A stretch of 32,464 nucleotides of DNA from Oscillospiraceae bacterium (lineage in GTDB: Bacteria > Bacillota > Clostridia > Oscillospirales > CAG-272), in contig SVRB01000004.1 in the NCBI GenBank assembly GCA_015065045.1, forward strand, positions 1-32,464. Direction: 5' to 3'. The notes under the pieces were generated by a model. That model ran no database searches. It saw nothing but the letters and a program-made list of their open reading frames with translations, and was not told the origin of the DNA. Shown here one piece after another: positions 1 through 7,180 of the stretch; position 1 is the first letter of the stretch; each line of letters starts with the position of its first letter. The translations under genes were made by a program, and so were the position numbers.

Positions 1-231
1 GCGGCACCTACACCTACAGCAACGGCAACGCCTACACCTACAGCAACGGTGACAGCGGCACCTACGCCTACAGCAACGGCAACGCCGACTCCTACACCGA
101 CAGCGACAGCGGCACCTACGCCTACACCTACAGCAACGCCGACTCCCACACCCACACCGACGGCAACTCCTACGCCGACTCCCACTCCTATGAGAACACC
201 GATCGAGCTTCCCGGTATCAGACCAAGATAA
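1..231 (+). CDS. C-terminal part of a Pro/Thr/Ala-repeat protein (5' end outside window)
   Basis: The frame is open from base 1 to a TAA at 229-231, so this is the 3' end of a longer gene. The visible 76 residues are almost entirely alternating Pro-Thr with Ala-Thr interruptions. A short non-repetitive tail follows, ending in [13 protein letters not shown]. At DNA level it is an imperfect tandem array of about 18-bp units (cct aca cct aca gca acg). Such P/T tracts are usual in linkers of secreted or surface proteins and are often glycosylated, but here the tract lies at the extreme C-terminus and no anchor follows. Function cannot be read. A GTG at 49 is in frame but is just a repeat codon, not a start. 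Confidence 0.7.
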   Translation, partial: AAPTPTATATPTPTATVTAAPTPTATATPTPTPTATAAPTPTPTATPTPTPTPTATPTPTPTPMRTPIELPGIRPR

Positions 232-251
232 ATTTTATAATAAAACAAAAA

Positions 252-290
252 AAGAAGCCTTAGTCTAAAAGACAGAGGCTTCTTTTTAGT
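252..290 (+). terminator. Rho-independent terminator between convergent genes
   Basis: A 9-bp stem (252-260 with 276-284), extended by an inner GTCT/AGAC pairing, is followed by a T-run. A-runs on the left side let it work on both strands. It serves the repeat protein and the convergent desulfoferrodoxin gene. Confidence 0.8.
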
Positions 291-304
291 TTTGGGTTAT
301 CTGA

Positions 305-679
305 TTATGCTTTCCAAAGGCTGTGGAGATTGCAGTATGCGTATACAGCTTCTACCTCGTCGCCATCGCAGATTGAGAAGCAAACCTTGGGTTCATCTGT
401 AGGAGAAAGCGCCTTTCTCTGATTACCGTATTTTGTCTGCAAAGAAACCCATTCTATGTAGTGTTCTTCTGTCATGGGGTGAATAACAGAGCCTACGGTT
501 ACGAAAACCTTTCCGTCCTTAACTTCGTATACAGGTACGTGCTTTTCAACAGCCGCATCTGTTGTTCCGGGGATAAGTTTTGTCATTTTCTGACCGCAGC
601 ACATAACCGGAACACCTTTATCTTTTACCATAGCGATGATATTTCCGCAGTGTTCACATATAAAAAATTTCTGTTCCAT
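305..679 (-). CDS. dfx: Desulfoferrodoxin (superoxide reductase, two iron centres)
   Basis: A 124-residue cytoplasmic protein that reduces superoxide to hydrogen peroxide without releasing oxygen, the standard anaerobe defence. The N-terminal desulforedoxin-like domain carries C8, C11, C27 and C28 (CxxC...CC), the ligands of centre I. The catalytic domain shows EKHVP (E45, H47), H67 in VIHPM, H73 in EEHYIEW and C116/H119 in YCNLHSLWK, the ligand set of centre II. Length and motif order match two-centre desulfoferrodoxins. The ATG has an AAAGGAGA site upstream (plus-strand 688-697). It is monocistronic, with its own TTGACA/TATAAT promoter at 720-749 overlapped by a palindrome that suggests PerR-type control. 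Confidence 0.95.
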   Translation of the reverse strand: MEQKFFICEHCGNIIAMVKDKGVPVMCCGQKMTKLIPGTTDAAVEKHVPVYEVKDGKVFVTVGSVIHPMTEEHYIEWVSLQTKYGNQRKALSPTDEPKVCFSICDGDEVEAVYAYCNLHSLWKA

Positions 680-707
680 AATTTATTTCTCCTTTTCTGA
701 TAAAAAC

Positions 708-749
708 TATTGTATAAATATTATACAATAAACTTAAAAAAGCTGTCAA
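708..749 (-). promoter_or_regulatory. dfx promoter with PerR-like inverted repeat over the -10
   Basis: On the minus strand, TTGACA (749-744) and TATAAT (725-720) are separated by 18 bp. A perfect 10-bp inverted repeat, TATTGTATAA-ata-TTATACAATA at 708-730, covers the -10 box and start site. Its core matches about 11 of 14 positions of the PerR box (TTATAATnATTATAA). PerR control of superoxide reductase is known in clostridia; binding here is inferred. Confidence 0.65.
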
Positions 750-770
750 GTAATTATTAGCAAAAATGGG

Positions 771-799
771 TTGAAAAAGACTGAAAAAAGGTGTATAAT
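771..799 (+). promoter_or_regulatory. Promoter of the GNAT gene
   Basis: TTGAAA at 771-776 and TATAAT at 794-799 are 17 bp apart, placing transcription start near 806. This excludes the in-frame GTG at 805 as the start codon and supports ATG 835. Confidence 0.7.
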
Positions 800-834
800 A
801 TTGTGTGAATAAAAGCTATAAGGATATAAGACAA

Positions 835-1380
835 ATGAATATTGATATAAGAAAAGCAGCTAAAAGTGATTATAAAATAATAAAAAGGCTGTTTGTGAAG
901 GCATTTCCGCCCGAGGAACGCCCACCATTTTTTATGCTAAAAAACAGAGCGCAGAAAAGTAAGGGCGAAATGCTTTCGGTATACGATGAAAATGAATTTA
1001 TCGGTTTTGCATATATTGTCAGCAGACTTGACGTTGCATACTTGTTTTACTTCGCAATAGAAGAAAGCAAAAGAGGGCAGGGGTATGGAAGCGCTGTTCT
1101 GTCCGAGCTTCAAAAGAGATATAACGGAAAGAGATTGTTCCTTGCCCGTGAGCAGCTTGACGAGACTGCCGAAAACTATGATGAACGCGTAAAGAGACAT
1201 AAGTTCTATCTAAAAAACGGATTTTATGACCTGCCTGTGATGATAAAAGAAGCAAACGTTATTTATGATGTTATGGGAGTAGGCGGAATCGTTACCGCAG
1301 AAGAATATGATATGCTTATGACTCAGTGGTGCGGCAGATTTATGCGCAGATTCGTTGATATGAGAATAATAGAAAAATAA
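835..1380 (+). CDS. GNAT-family N-acetyltransferase
   Basis: A 181-residue predicted acetyl-CoA-dependent acetyltransferase. The fold signature is clear: an N-terminal strand-helix (MNIDIRKAAKSDYKIIKRL), FPPEERPPF, a central strand pair, then the acetyl-CoA pyrophosphate-binding motif RGQGYGSAVL (consensus R/Q-x-x-G-x-G/A) and the late FYLKNGF segment typical of GNATs. The substrate cannot be inferred. I start at ATG 835, with an AAGGA site at 820-824; a GTG at 805 would add ten residues but coincides with the predicted transcription start. It stands alone, with no partner gene in the same transcript. Confidence 0.85.
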   Translation: MNIDIRKAAKSDYKIIKRLFVKAFPPEERPPFFMLKNRAQKSKGEMLSVYDENEFIGFAYIVSRLDVAYLFYFAIEESKRGQGYGSAVLSELQKRYNGKRLFLAREQLDETAENYDERVKRHKFYLKNGFYDLPVMIKEANVIYDVMGVGGIVTAEEYDMLMTQWCGRFMRRFVDMRIIEK

Positions 1381-1450
1381 AACAGAGTAAAGTAAATATA
1401 GTTTGTTTTTAATTAAATGCGAAACTAATATAAGAAAGAGGTAAAATATT

Positions 1451-1855
1451 ATGAAATCACTTTTTGAGATTAAGACCGAAATTCCTTTTGATTTGAATGT
1501 GTTTGAATGTATGAAAAAGATAGCGGTTGAATCGTTATCAGGTACAGAGAAAAATCAACACACGCAAGCTATTGTTTTGTTTTCGACGGCGGGAAATAAA
1601 TACAGCGCAATTATTAAAAACGCATTATCGAAAGAAAGATTGGACGAAAAAGCATTGCTTGAAAAATTGAAGATTGCCAATGATACAGAGATACGATATG
1701 TTTTATGTATGTGGCAGGATAACGGAATAGATATTCCTTCCTATAATTCCAGAGAAATGCTTTGCGAATTGAATCCTGAAAATAAGAAATCATTGATATT
1801 CGTTATGACAAAGGACGGAGTATCTTTGATAGAATTATCTGCAACAATGAAATAA
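1451..1855 (+). CDS. Small protein of unknown function, possible degenerate cytidine-deaminase-like fold
   Basis: 134 residues, preceded by AAAGAGG at 1435-1441, with no signal peptide or membrane segment. A central strand (AIVLFSTAGN), a helix and then YVLCMWQDNGIDIPSYNSREMLCEL and a C-terminal strand-turn-strand can be seen. The IPSYNSREML segment loosely resembles the PCxxCRQ(M/L)L helix of cytidine deaminases, but both zinc cysteines would be missing, so an inactive or unrelated fold is equally possible. No HAE motif is present. It has its own terminator and no functional neighbour. Confidence 0.6.
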   Translation: MKSLFEIKTEIPFDLNVFECMKKIAVESLSGTEKNQHTQAIVLFSTAGNKYSAIIKNALSKERLDEKALLEKLKIANDTEIRYVLCMWQDNGIDIPSYNSREMLCELNPENKKSLIFVMTKDGVSLIELSATMK

Positions 1856-1861
1856 AAAATA

Positions 1862-1899
1862 CCCCGATATATTTTTATATGTCGGGGGTTTGTTTTTTT
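1862..1899 (+). terminator. Rho-independent terminator
   Basis: CCCCGATATA pairs with TATATGTCGGGG around a T4 loop (1862-1887), followed by a long T-rich tract. It separates the small unknown gene from the convergent membrane protein gene. Confidence 0.8.
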
Positions 1900-1907
1900 G
1901 ATAATAT

Positions 1908-2441
1908 TTATTTTGGTATTCCGTAAAGGCTTGTTACAGGGTCTTGAAAAAATGGTATTTTAGGCTGAAAAAAGGTTAAAATTATAAATGCTGATGCAAT
2001 AAGACAGATAAATACGAATGAGGCTTTATTGAACTTACAGCTTGATGTTTCTTGGTTAAATTTACGTGTTTCATAGAGAAAGGCAAATGCCGCCGACACG
2101 AAGAATATTGTAATATTTATCCAGTCGGGAGATTTTCCGAATATTCCGTTATACGTGTAAAACAGAACCGGAATAAGCGTTAAGCCGAGAAGTATGCCTT
2201 TTAGCTTTACGCGCCAGAAATTGCAGTATTCTTTTCCGAATATAAACCATTCGATAATTGAAAACACGAGCATAGGGAAGAATAAAAGCTTCATATGCTC
2301 CCAGGTTGACTCATTTACGGCAGAAAAGGGCGCTGTTAAGATGCTTCCGTTTGTCCAATCGTATAAAAAGTGAAGCAATGTTCCTGCCAACGATGTAAAA
2401 GCAAAGCCTACGAATTGCCAAAGATTTACCGTCTTCTTCAT
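1908..2441 (-). CDS. Integral membrane protein, DUF6512-like
   Basis: 177 residues with four to five hydrophobic segments (about 8-28, 50-68, 80-97, 108-125, 142-160). The loop AVNESTWEHMKLLFFPM after the first segment matches what I recall as the hallmark of DUF6512 membrane proteins in clostridia. No catalytic function is known for the family. The ATG is preceded by GAAAGG. It lies between the lactate permease gene and a small unknown gene, and is separated from the permease by a strong terminator, so it is probably transcribed alone. Confidence 0.75.
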   Translation of the reverse strand: MKKTVNLWQFVGFAFTSLAGTLLHFLYDWTNGSILTAPFSAVNESTWEHMKLLFFPMLVFSIIEWFIFGKEYCNFWRVKLKGILLGLTLIPVLFYTYNGIFGKSPDWINITIFFVSAAFAFLYETRKFNQETSSCKFNKASFVFICLIASAFIILTFFQPKIPFFQDPVTSLYGIPK

Positions 2442-2512
2442 ACTATACCTTTCGTAAAATACAGTTTTATAACAATTATATTCACCTATTGTTTTAAATA
2501 TTCAAAAAATAA

Positions 2513-2542
2513 AAGGCAGTATTGTTTTTTCAATACTGCCTT
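2513..2542 (-). terminator. Terminator of the lactate permease gene
   Basis: A perfect 12-bp stem (2513-2524 with 2531-2542) and 6-nt loop, followed on the minus strand by a T-rich tract. It lies 15 bp after the lctP stop codon. Confidence 0.85.
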
Positions 2543-2557
2543 AAGATTTTTAACAAG

Positions 2558-4195
2558 TTATTTTATTGAGTCAGGTGCTATTCCCAGTGCTAAAGCTATA
2601 TAGAATATCGCAACAGTAATGATTGCGTAGATAAGCATCGGTATAACGTTTATCTTTATTATTTTACCCTCTTTACCGCTAACGCCGATGGTTGCGCTTG
2701 CAGCAACAGCGTTGTTTATGCATACCATATTACCGATGGCAGCACCCACACACTGCATGGAAACGATAAACGCTGTAGGTAGGCTTAATACTGTTGCCGT
2801 ATTGAACTGAAGGTTGGTAAATAGGTTCATGGACACGGTTGCCGAGCCCGAAACGAAAGCTCCGAGAATTCCGATAAACGGTGAAATAAATACGTACAGC
2901 TCCTTACCGACAGCCGCTAGAGCCGTTGCCATTTGATCCATCATACTGATTCCGTCAGCGTTCTTGTATTTCATAACTTCAACAAGAGCAAGACCGAACA
3001 GAAGCGCTAATGCCGCGCCGGATATTTGTTTAACGGTATCCTTCCACGACTGCTTGATTTTCTTGCCGTCCATTTTGTGAATAAAGTTTGTGATCAGAGC
3101 AACCAAGATAAAGAACGTACCCGGAAGGTAAGCCCATTTAAGAGTCCAGTTAAGGTTTTCAAATCCCAAGATTTTATTTATACTAACAACAAAAGGAGCT
3201 TTTGTAGTAAGAAGAGTTTTTATTCCAAGCTGTGGAATTCTTGTGACTACAAGAATAATTGCAATCAAAACGTAAGGAATCCAAGCTAATAACAATGACA
3301 TTTTTGATTCAGTAACGGGAGTGACCTTGGTAGTTGCGCGCCATTCATCATTCCACTCGGCAGGATCTCCAAAATCCCACGTTTTTTTGGGAACGAGAAA
3401 TCCGTTTTTAGCCGCAATAACCGTTGTTACCAACGAAATCAACGATGCCAAGAGAGATGCGAATTCATAGCTAAGCAACGTTGAAGTAAGAACAAGCGTT
3501 ACTGAGAACGATATACCTGTAAGCAAAGCAAAGGGGGCAGCTTCAAGAGCGGGCTTGAATGACTTTTCTTCGCCGAACATTTTTGTTGTGATCATAAGCA
3601 CTATGAGGGGAAGAAGGATTCCCATAACCGCATGAGGAATTGTTGTCCAAAGAGAGAACTGTGAAACAAAAGCTTCATCGCCTCCAAGACCTAAAAGGTT
3701 CAAGCCTGCAGTTACAGGAGTACCTACAGCTCCGAATGAAACGGCTGTAGAGTCAAATACAAGAGTAATTACAGCGGCAGCCATCGGTGGAAATCCCAAG
3801 CATACAAGCAAAGGACCTGCCAAAGCCGCGGGAGTTCCAAATCCTGCAGCGGATTCAATAAACGAACAGAAGCAGAAGCCGATTATACAAGCCTGAACGC
3901 GCTTGTCGGGACATATTTTCATAAATCCGCGATTTATAGCAGCAGTAGCGCCCGATGCTTTCAAGGTGTTCATAACCAGTATAGCGCCCAAAATGATGAT
4001 CAATACTTCGATCGAACTCAGCATACCGTACAGTGTGCCGGCAAGTAGTGCCAAAGCCTCTATATCAAAAAATATAAAACCAAATAATACTGCCATTACA
4101 AGAGAAATAAGCAAACACCATTTTGCAGGCCAGTTAAAGACCATCATAAGAACAAGTGTTGCTAAAATGGGGAGAAATGCTAATAAAGCCAACAT
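2558..4195 (-). CDS. lctP: L-lactate permease (LctP/LldP family)
   Basis: A 545-residue inner-membrane transporter with about 12-14 hydrophobic helices that moves L-lactate, and in relatives glycolate, with protons. The family signature [19 protein letters not shown] is present, as are the paired [11 protein letters not shown] and [11 protein letters not shown] motifs of the second inverted half. Length matches the family (about 530-560). I start at ATG 4195 because GGAGG at 4201-4205 sits 5 nt upstream; a GTG at 4216 would add seven residues but has no ribosome site. It is divergent from ldh, so lactate import or export and oxidation are encoded side by side. Confidence 0.93.
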   Translation of the reverse strand: MLALLAFLPILATLVLMMVFNWPAKWCLLISLVMAVLFGFIFFDIEALALLAGTLYGMLSSIEVLIIILGAILVMNTLKASGATAAINRGFMKICPDKRVQACIIGFCFCSFIESAAGFGTPAALAGPLLVCLGFPPMAAAVITLVFDSTAVSFGAVGTPVTAGLNLLGLGGDEAFVSQFSLWTTIPHAVMGILLPLIVLMITTKMFGEEKSFKPALEAAPFALLTGISFSVTLVLTSTLLSYEFASLLASLISLVTTVIAAKNGFLVPKKTWDFGDPAEWNDEWRATTKVTPVTESKMSLLLAWIPYVLIAIILVVTRIPQLGIKTLLTTKAPFVVSINKILGFENLNWTLKWAYLPGTFFILVALITNFIHKMDGKKIKQSWKDTVKQISGAALALLFGLALVEVMKYKNADGISMMDQMATALAAVGKELYVFISPFIGILGAFVSGSATVSMNLFTNLQFNTATVLSLPTAFIVSMQCVGAAIGNMVCINNAVAASATIGVSGKEGKIIKINVIPMLIYAIITVAIFYIALALGIAPDSIK

Positions 4196-4338
4196 ATTAA
4201 CCTCCGATATACGCACCCATTTTGTTGAAAAATGTTTTTAAAAAGAAAAAATCCTAATGATAAGTCGTTTTTTAAAGAAAAAACTTAATAAAAATAAGTA
4301 TATTTATGTTATTATTAATATATTTAAGTTGCAAGGTC

Positions 4339-4367
4339 ATTATATCACTTAAAAAACAATATGTCAA
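4339..4367 (-). promoter_or_regulatory. Consensus promoter of lctP
   Basis: On the minus strand TTGACA (4367-4362) and TATAAT (4344-4339) are both perfect and spaced by exactly 17 bp. Transcription would start near 4332, giving a leader of about 135 nt that is AT-rich with no riboswitch I recognise. Confidence 0.8.
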
Positions 4368-4494
4368 CCACATTTATCAGCCATCTAAGCTAATAAATTG
4401 CTTGTTCTTATATATTTATTTATAAATGTGGGCGTAAAATAGTAATATATCGTCGTATTACCGTCAATTTATAGTGTAAATTACGGAATATATA

Positions 4495-4544
4495 TTGAAT
4501 TCTCGGCTTTTTTATGGTATATTTAAACGAGCGTATGTTTAAAT
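4495..4544 (+). promoter_or_regulatory. ldh promoter with operator-like inverted repeat
   Basis: TTGAAT (4495-4500), a 17-bp spacer and an extended -10, TGgTATATT (4515-4523), form the promoter. A perfect inverted repeat ATTTAAAC-N8-GTTTAAAT (4521-4544) covers the end of the -10 and the expected start site near 4530, the position of a repressor operator. It does not match the Rex consensus (TTGTTAAnnnnTTAACAA). The regulator is unknown. Confidence 0.65.
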
Positions 4545-4619
4545 TATTATAGTCAAATTATATGATGATTGAATAAAATGACAGAAGATATAGACTCAAT
4601 ATGGTTTTTAAGGGCAGGG

Positions 4620-5573
4620 ATGTTTATGAAAAAGAAAATAACGATCATTGGAGCAGGCGCAGTAGGTGCCACGACAGCGTACGCACTTCTTGCAAGAGGT
4701 GCTGCATCCGAGATAGTTCTTATAGATATAAATACAGAAAAAGCGCTTGGCGAAGCTCTTGATATAAGACAGGCTACACCGTTTTTGGAAAACTGTGATA
4801 TATATGCAGGTGATTACGTTGACGCTAAGGATTCTGACGTTGTTATTATTACGTCCGGCATCGGAAGAAAACCCGGACAGACACGTCTTGAGTTAGTACA
4901 GACAAATGTAAAGATAATCGAGAGTATCTCAGCTCAGATTACAAAGTATGCGCCTAACGCTATATATATTCTTGTGGCGAATCCGGTTGATATACTTACT
5001 TATGCATTTTTGAAGTACACGGGATTGCCGAAAAGACAGGTATACGGAACCGGAACGGTTTTGGACACAAGCCGTTTGCGTACACGTTTGGCTGAGATAT
5101 ATGACGTAAATAAGCAGCAGGTTTATGCAAACGTACTCGGAGAACACGGTGATACGTCTTTTGTTGCGTGGTCTTCGGCTACTATTGCGGGTGTTCCGAT
5201 TGATGAGTATCCCAAATCTATTGCAACACCTAACAGAGTTATACCCGAGTATAGTCGCGAAGATGTAGAGGAGTACGTTAAGACTTCGGGCAGTAAGATC
5301 ATTGCTCGTAAGGGCTGTACGGTATATGCTATTGCAACTGCAAGCTCGCATATTGTAAAGGTTATTGCGGGTGACGCTCAGACAGCGTTGACAGTATCTT
5401 CTCTCCACGAGGGAGAATACGGTATCAAGGATGTTTGCTTGAGTTCGCTTTCTCTTGTGGGAGATGACGGTGTAAATTCAATAATTACACAGCCTTTGTC
5501 TGACGAGGAGCTTAAGAAGCTTTACGCCTCTGCCGAAGCCTTGAAGGCAGTTATTCGCGGAGTTGGTTTATAA
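4620..5573 (+). CDS. ldh: L-lactate dehydrogenase (NAD-dependent; LDH/MDH superfamily)
   Basis: About 315-317 residues; interconverts pyruvate and L-lactate with NADH in the cytoplasm. Numbering from ATG 4626, the Rossmann motif GAGAVGA spans 9-15, the NAD-ribose Asp is D34, NPVDILTY spans 119-126, the LDTSR catalytic Asp/Arg are D147/R150, and GEHGDTS carries catalytic H174. The overall motifs, including T-V-Y near the C-terminal third, are LDH-like. The specificity-loop position that is Gln102 in LDH is Arg here (R81 in IGRKPGQTR), as in malate dehydrogenases. ATG 4620 and ATG 4626 both have a purine-rich site (AGGGCAGGG); an upstream TTG at 4569 adds an unconserved 17-residue extension and is unlikely. 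Divergent from lctP. Confidence 0.9.
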   Translation: MFMKKKITIIGAGAVGATTAYALLARGAASEIVLIDINTEKALGEALDIRQATPFLENCDIYAGDYVDAKDSDVVIITSGIGRKPGQTRLELVQTNVKIIESISAQITKYAPNAIYILVANPVDILTYAFLKYTGLPKRQVYGTGTVLDTSRLRTRLAEIYDVNKQQVYANVLGEHGDTSFVAWSSATIAGVPIDEYPKSIATPNRVIPEYSREDVEEYVKTSGSKIIARKGCTVYAIATASSHIVKVIAGDAQTALTVSSLHEGEYGIKDVCLSSLSLVGDDGVNSIITQPLSDEELKKLYASAEALKAVIRGVGL

Positions 5574-5581
5574 TATATGTC

Positions 5582-5621
5582 AAAAACAAAAGGAGATTCG
5601 ATAGAATCTCCTTTTGTTTTT
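5582..5621 (+). terminator. Terminator of ldh
   Basis: A perfect 18-bp stem (5582-5599 with 5604-5621) and GATA loop, with T-run symmetry on both strands. It begins 8 bp after the ldh stop. Confidence 0.9.
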
Positions 5622-5657
5622 GTGAATACTTTTGCAGATTAGTAATCTTGCTGCAAC

Positions 5658-5792
5658 GGTGCCTTCCCCTCGAGGAGAAGGTGTCACGAAGTGACGGATG
5701 AGGTGTATTTTGTCTAAGTGAGAATTTTTAGTGTTTGGGGAACCACCTCACCACCCGCTAACGCGGGAGCCTCCCCTCAAGGGGAAGCCTTT
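5658..5792. repeat. Hairpin-rich dispersed repeat (MITE/REP-like)
   Basis: A GC-richer 135-bp block in AT-rich surroundings. Its outer arms, GCCTTCCCCTCGAGG (5661-5675) and CCTCAAGGGGAAGCC (5775-5789), are near-complementary. GATGAGGTG (5697-5705) pairs with CACCTCA further right. Inside are small hairpins such as GTCACGAAGTGAC (5683-5695) and CCCGCTAACGCGGG. It has no coding function; the reading frame through it translates the repeat. A related partial sequence lies at 18750-18800. Similar blocks are common in gut clostridial genomes as I recall them; the mobilising enzyme is not evident. Confidence 0.7.
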
Positions 5793-5829
5793 TGTTTGAA
5801 TTTTTACTTGACGAAAGAATTTTGCAATA

Positions 5830-5985
5830 ATGTTAGTCGCATTTGTGGTGGTAGGGCAGATTTACAAGTATCTAATGTTTCAAAGGCTTTCAGTCGCAGA
5901 GCAAATAACCGAAATTGCTGGTGATCCCGATTATTATATGACAGAGAAATATCCAATAAACAAAAAAGTTGACGGTTATGTGTGA
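5830..5985 (+). CDS. Possible 51-residue small membrane-anchored ORF
   Basis: ATG 5830 to TGA 5983 encodes an N-terminal hydrophobic stretch (MLVAFVVVGQIYKYLMF) followed by a charged tail (DPDYYMTEKYPINKKVDGYV). The ribosome site is weak (GAAAGA). An in-frame stop lies just upstream, so the ORF is short but complete. Its end overlaps the -35 box of the downstream promoter. It may be a real small gene or the tail of a gene destroyed when the adjacent repeat inserted. Confidence 0.3.
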   Translation: MLVAFVVVGQIYKYLMFQRLSVAEQITEIAGDPDYYMTEKYPINKKVDGYV

Positions 5986-5997
5986 GTATAGTATAAT
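5969..5997 (+). promoter_or_regulatory. Promoter of the aldo/keto reductase gene
   Basis: TTGACG at 5969-5974 and TATAAT at 5992-5997 with a 17-bp spacer; transcription starts near 6004, about 45 nt before the ATG. Confidence 0.8.
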
Positions 5998-6049
5998 ATA
6001 ATATACGTAGTGTATTTATAGAGAAATTTTTAGAAGCAGAGGATATTTT

Positions 6050-7144
6050 ATGTTTGAGAAAATAAAGCGTAATTTTGGTTTTGGCTGTATGCGTCTGCCA
6101 ATGAAGGACGGAGACGTAGACAGAGCTGAATTCATCCGAATGATAGATGCTTTTATGGAGGCGGGATTTAACTATTTTGATACGGCTCACGGATATATCG
6201 GCGGAAAAAGCGAAAAGGCTATTCGCGATTGTCTGACTTCACGCTATGACAGAGAGAGCTACGTATTGGCAAACAAAATATCCGATTGGCTTTTTAAAAC
6301 TGAAGAAGAGGTGCGTCCTCTGTTTGATTTGCAGCTTGAAATATGCGGTGTGGAATATTTTGATTTTTACTTATTCCACGCGCTTAGCAGCAAGTCGTAT
6401 GCAAAGCATAAAGATTGCAATACGTTTGAGATCGTTAAACAGCTGAAACGAGAGGGAAAGGTAAAGCATATTGCAATATCTTTTCACGATACTGCAGACG
6501 TTTTGGATATGATACTGACCGAACAGCCGCAGATAGAGGCAGTTCAGTTGCAGATAAATTATCTCGATTATGATGACCCGACAGTGCAGAGCAAAAAGTG
6601 TTATGACGTAGCGGTTAAACACGGCAAAAAGGTAATTGTTATGGAGCCTGTAAAGGGTGGAGCTTTGGTAAATCTTCCCGACGAGGCGGTTAATGAATTT
6701 AAGGCGTTAAGCGATGACGCTCCCGTTTCTTATGCATTAAGATATGCGGCAAGCTTTCCTGAGGTGTTTATGGTCCTCTCGGGTATGGGCAATATGGAAA
6801 TGATGGAATCGAATATCAAGACGATGTGTAATTTTGTTCCTCTTAACTCGAGAGAAATCGAAGCAACCGACCGAGCGCGAGAGATTATTCGTAAATATAG
6901 ACAGATTCCGTGCACAAAATGCAATTATTGCGCAGAGGTGTGCCCTAAGAGTATTCCTATTTCCGAATTATTTGCGGTGTATAATGAATATGCCTTAGCG
7001 CACGTCTCAAGAAAGGATACGTCAAGTCAGTTGTCGGCATTTGACGTTAAGGTAACCGATTGTATTGAGTGCGGAAAATGCGAACATATATGTCCGCAGA
7101 ATATTGCTGTTAGAGATCATTTCAAGAAGATTGCAAAGGTATGA
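6050..7144 (+). CDS. Aldo/keto reductase with C-terminal 2[4Fe-4S] ferredoxin domain
   Basis: 364 residues. The N-terminal TIM barrel (about 5-270) has the AKR tetrad D44, Y49, K76 and H110, in FDTAHGY, LANK and YLFHAL. The C-terminal region carries two CxxCxxCxxxCP clusters (CTKCNYCAEVCP and CIECGKCEHICP), each expected to bind a [4Fe-4S] cluster. This architecture is common in anaerobic clostridia, where electrons probably pass to or from ferredoxin rather than only NADPH; the substrate is unknown. AGAGGA precedes ATG 6050. It has its own promoter and terminator and is transcribed alone. Confidence 0.92.
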   Translation: MFEKIKRNFGFGCMRLPMKDGDVDRAEFIRMIDAFMEAGFNYFDTAHGYIGGKSEKAIRDCLTSRYDRESYVLANKISDWLFKTEEEVRPLFDLQLEICGVEYFDFYLFHALSSKSYAKHKDCNTFEIVKQLKREGKVKHIAISFHDTADVLDMILTEQPQIEAVQLQINYLDYDDPTVQSKKCYDVAVKHGKKVIVMEPVKGGALVNLPDEAVNEFKALSDDAPVSYALRYAASFPEVFMVLSGMGNMEMMESNIKTMCNFVPLNSREIEATDRAREIIRKYRQIPCTKCNYCAEVCPKSIPISELFAVYNEYALAHVSRKDTSSQLSAFDVKVTDCIECGKCEHICPQNIAVRDHFKKIAKV

Positions 7145-7150
7145 TATAAA

Positions 7151-7180
7151 AAATCCCCCGTATATTCGGGGGATTTTTAT
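7151..7180. terminator. Bidirectional terminator between convergent genes
   Basis: A 10-bp stem (7151-7160 with 7167-7176) with six C-G pairs, A-run left and T-run right. It serves both the aldo/keto reductase and the lipoprotein gene ending at 7181. Confidence 0.85.

Noticed and set aside
1-190. Tandem repeat resembling a CRISPR or minisatellite
   Set aside because: Units are contiguous with no spacers and keep an open frame for Pro/Thr/Ala, so it is a coding repeat.
805-834. GTG 805 as start of the acetyltransferase
   Set aside because: It coincides with the transcription start predicted from the TTGAAA/TATAAT promoter; ATG 835 has the ribosome site.
1451-1855. Functional cytidine deaminase
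   Set aside because: The HAE and both zinc cysteines are missing; only a loose fold-like resemblance remains.
4521-4544. Rex-binding site for the ldh palindrome
   Set aside because: The arms are ATTTAAAC/GTTTAAAT, not TTGTTAA/TTAACAA, so I did not name the regulator.
4562-4576. Five-codon leader ORF (ATGATGATTGAATAA) before ldh
   Set aside because: It has no ribosome site and no attenuator structure follows; probably chance.
4929-5408. Minus-strand ORF of 159 codons inside ldh
   Set aside because: It is antisense to a gene with complete catalytic motifs, with basic low-complexity translation and no start signals.
5718-5924. ORF of 68 codons containing TTSPPANAGASPQG
   Set aside because: It reads through the hairpin-rich repeat; this peptide is the known by-product of translating such repeats, with no ribosome site.
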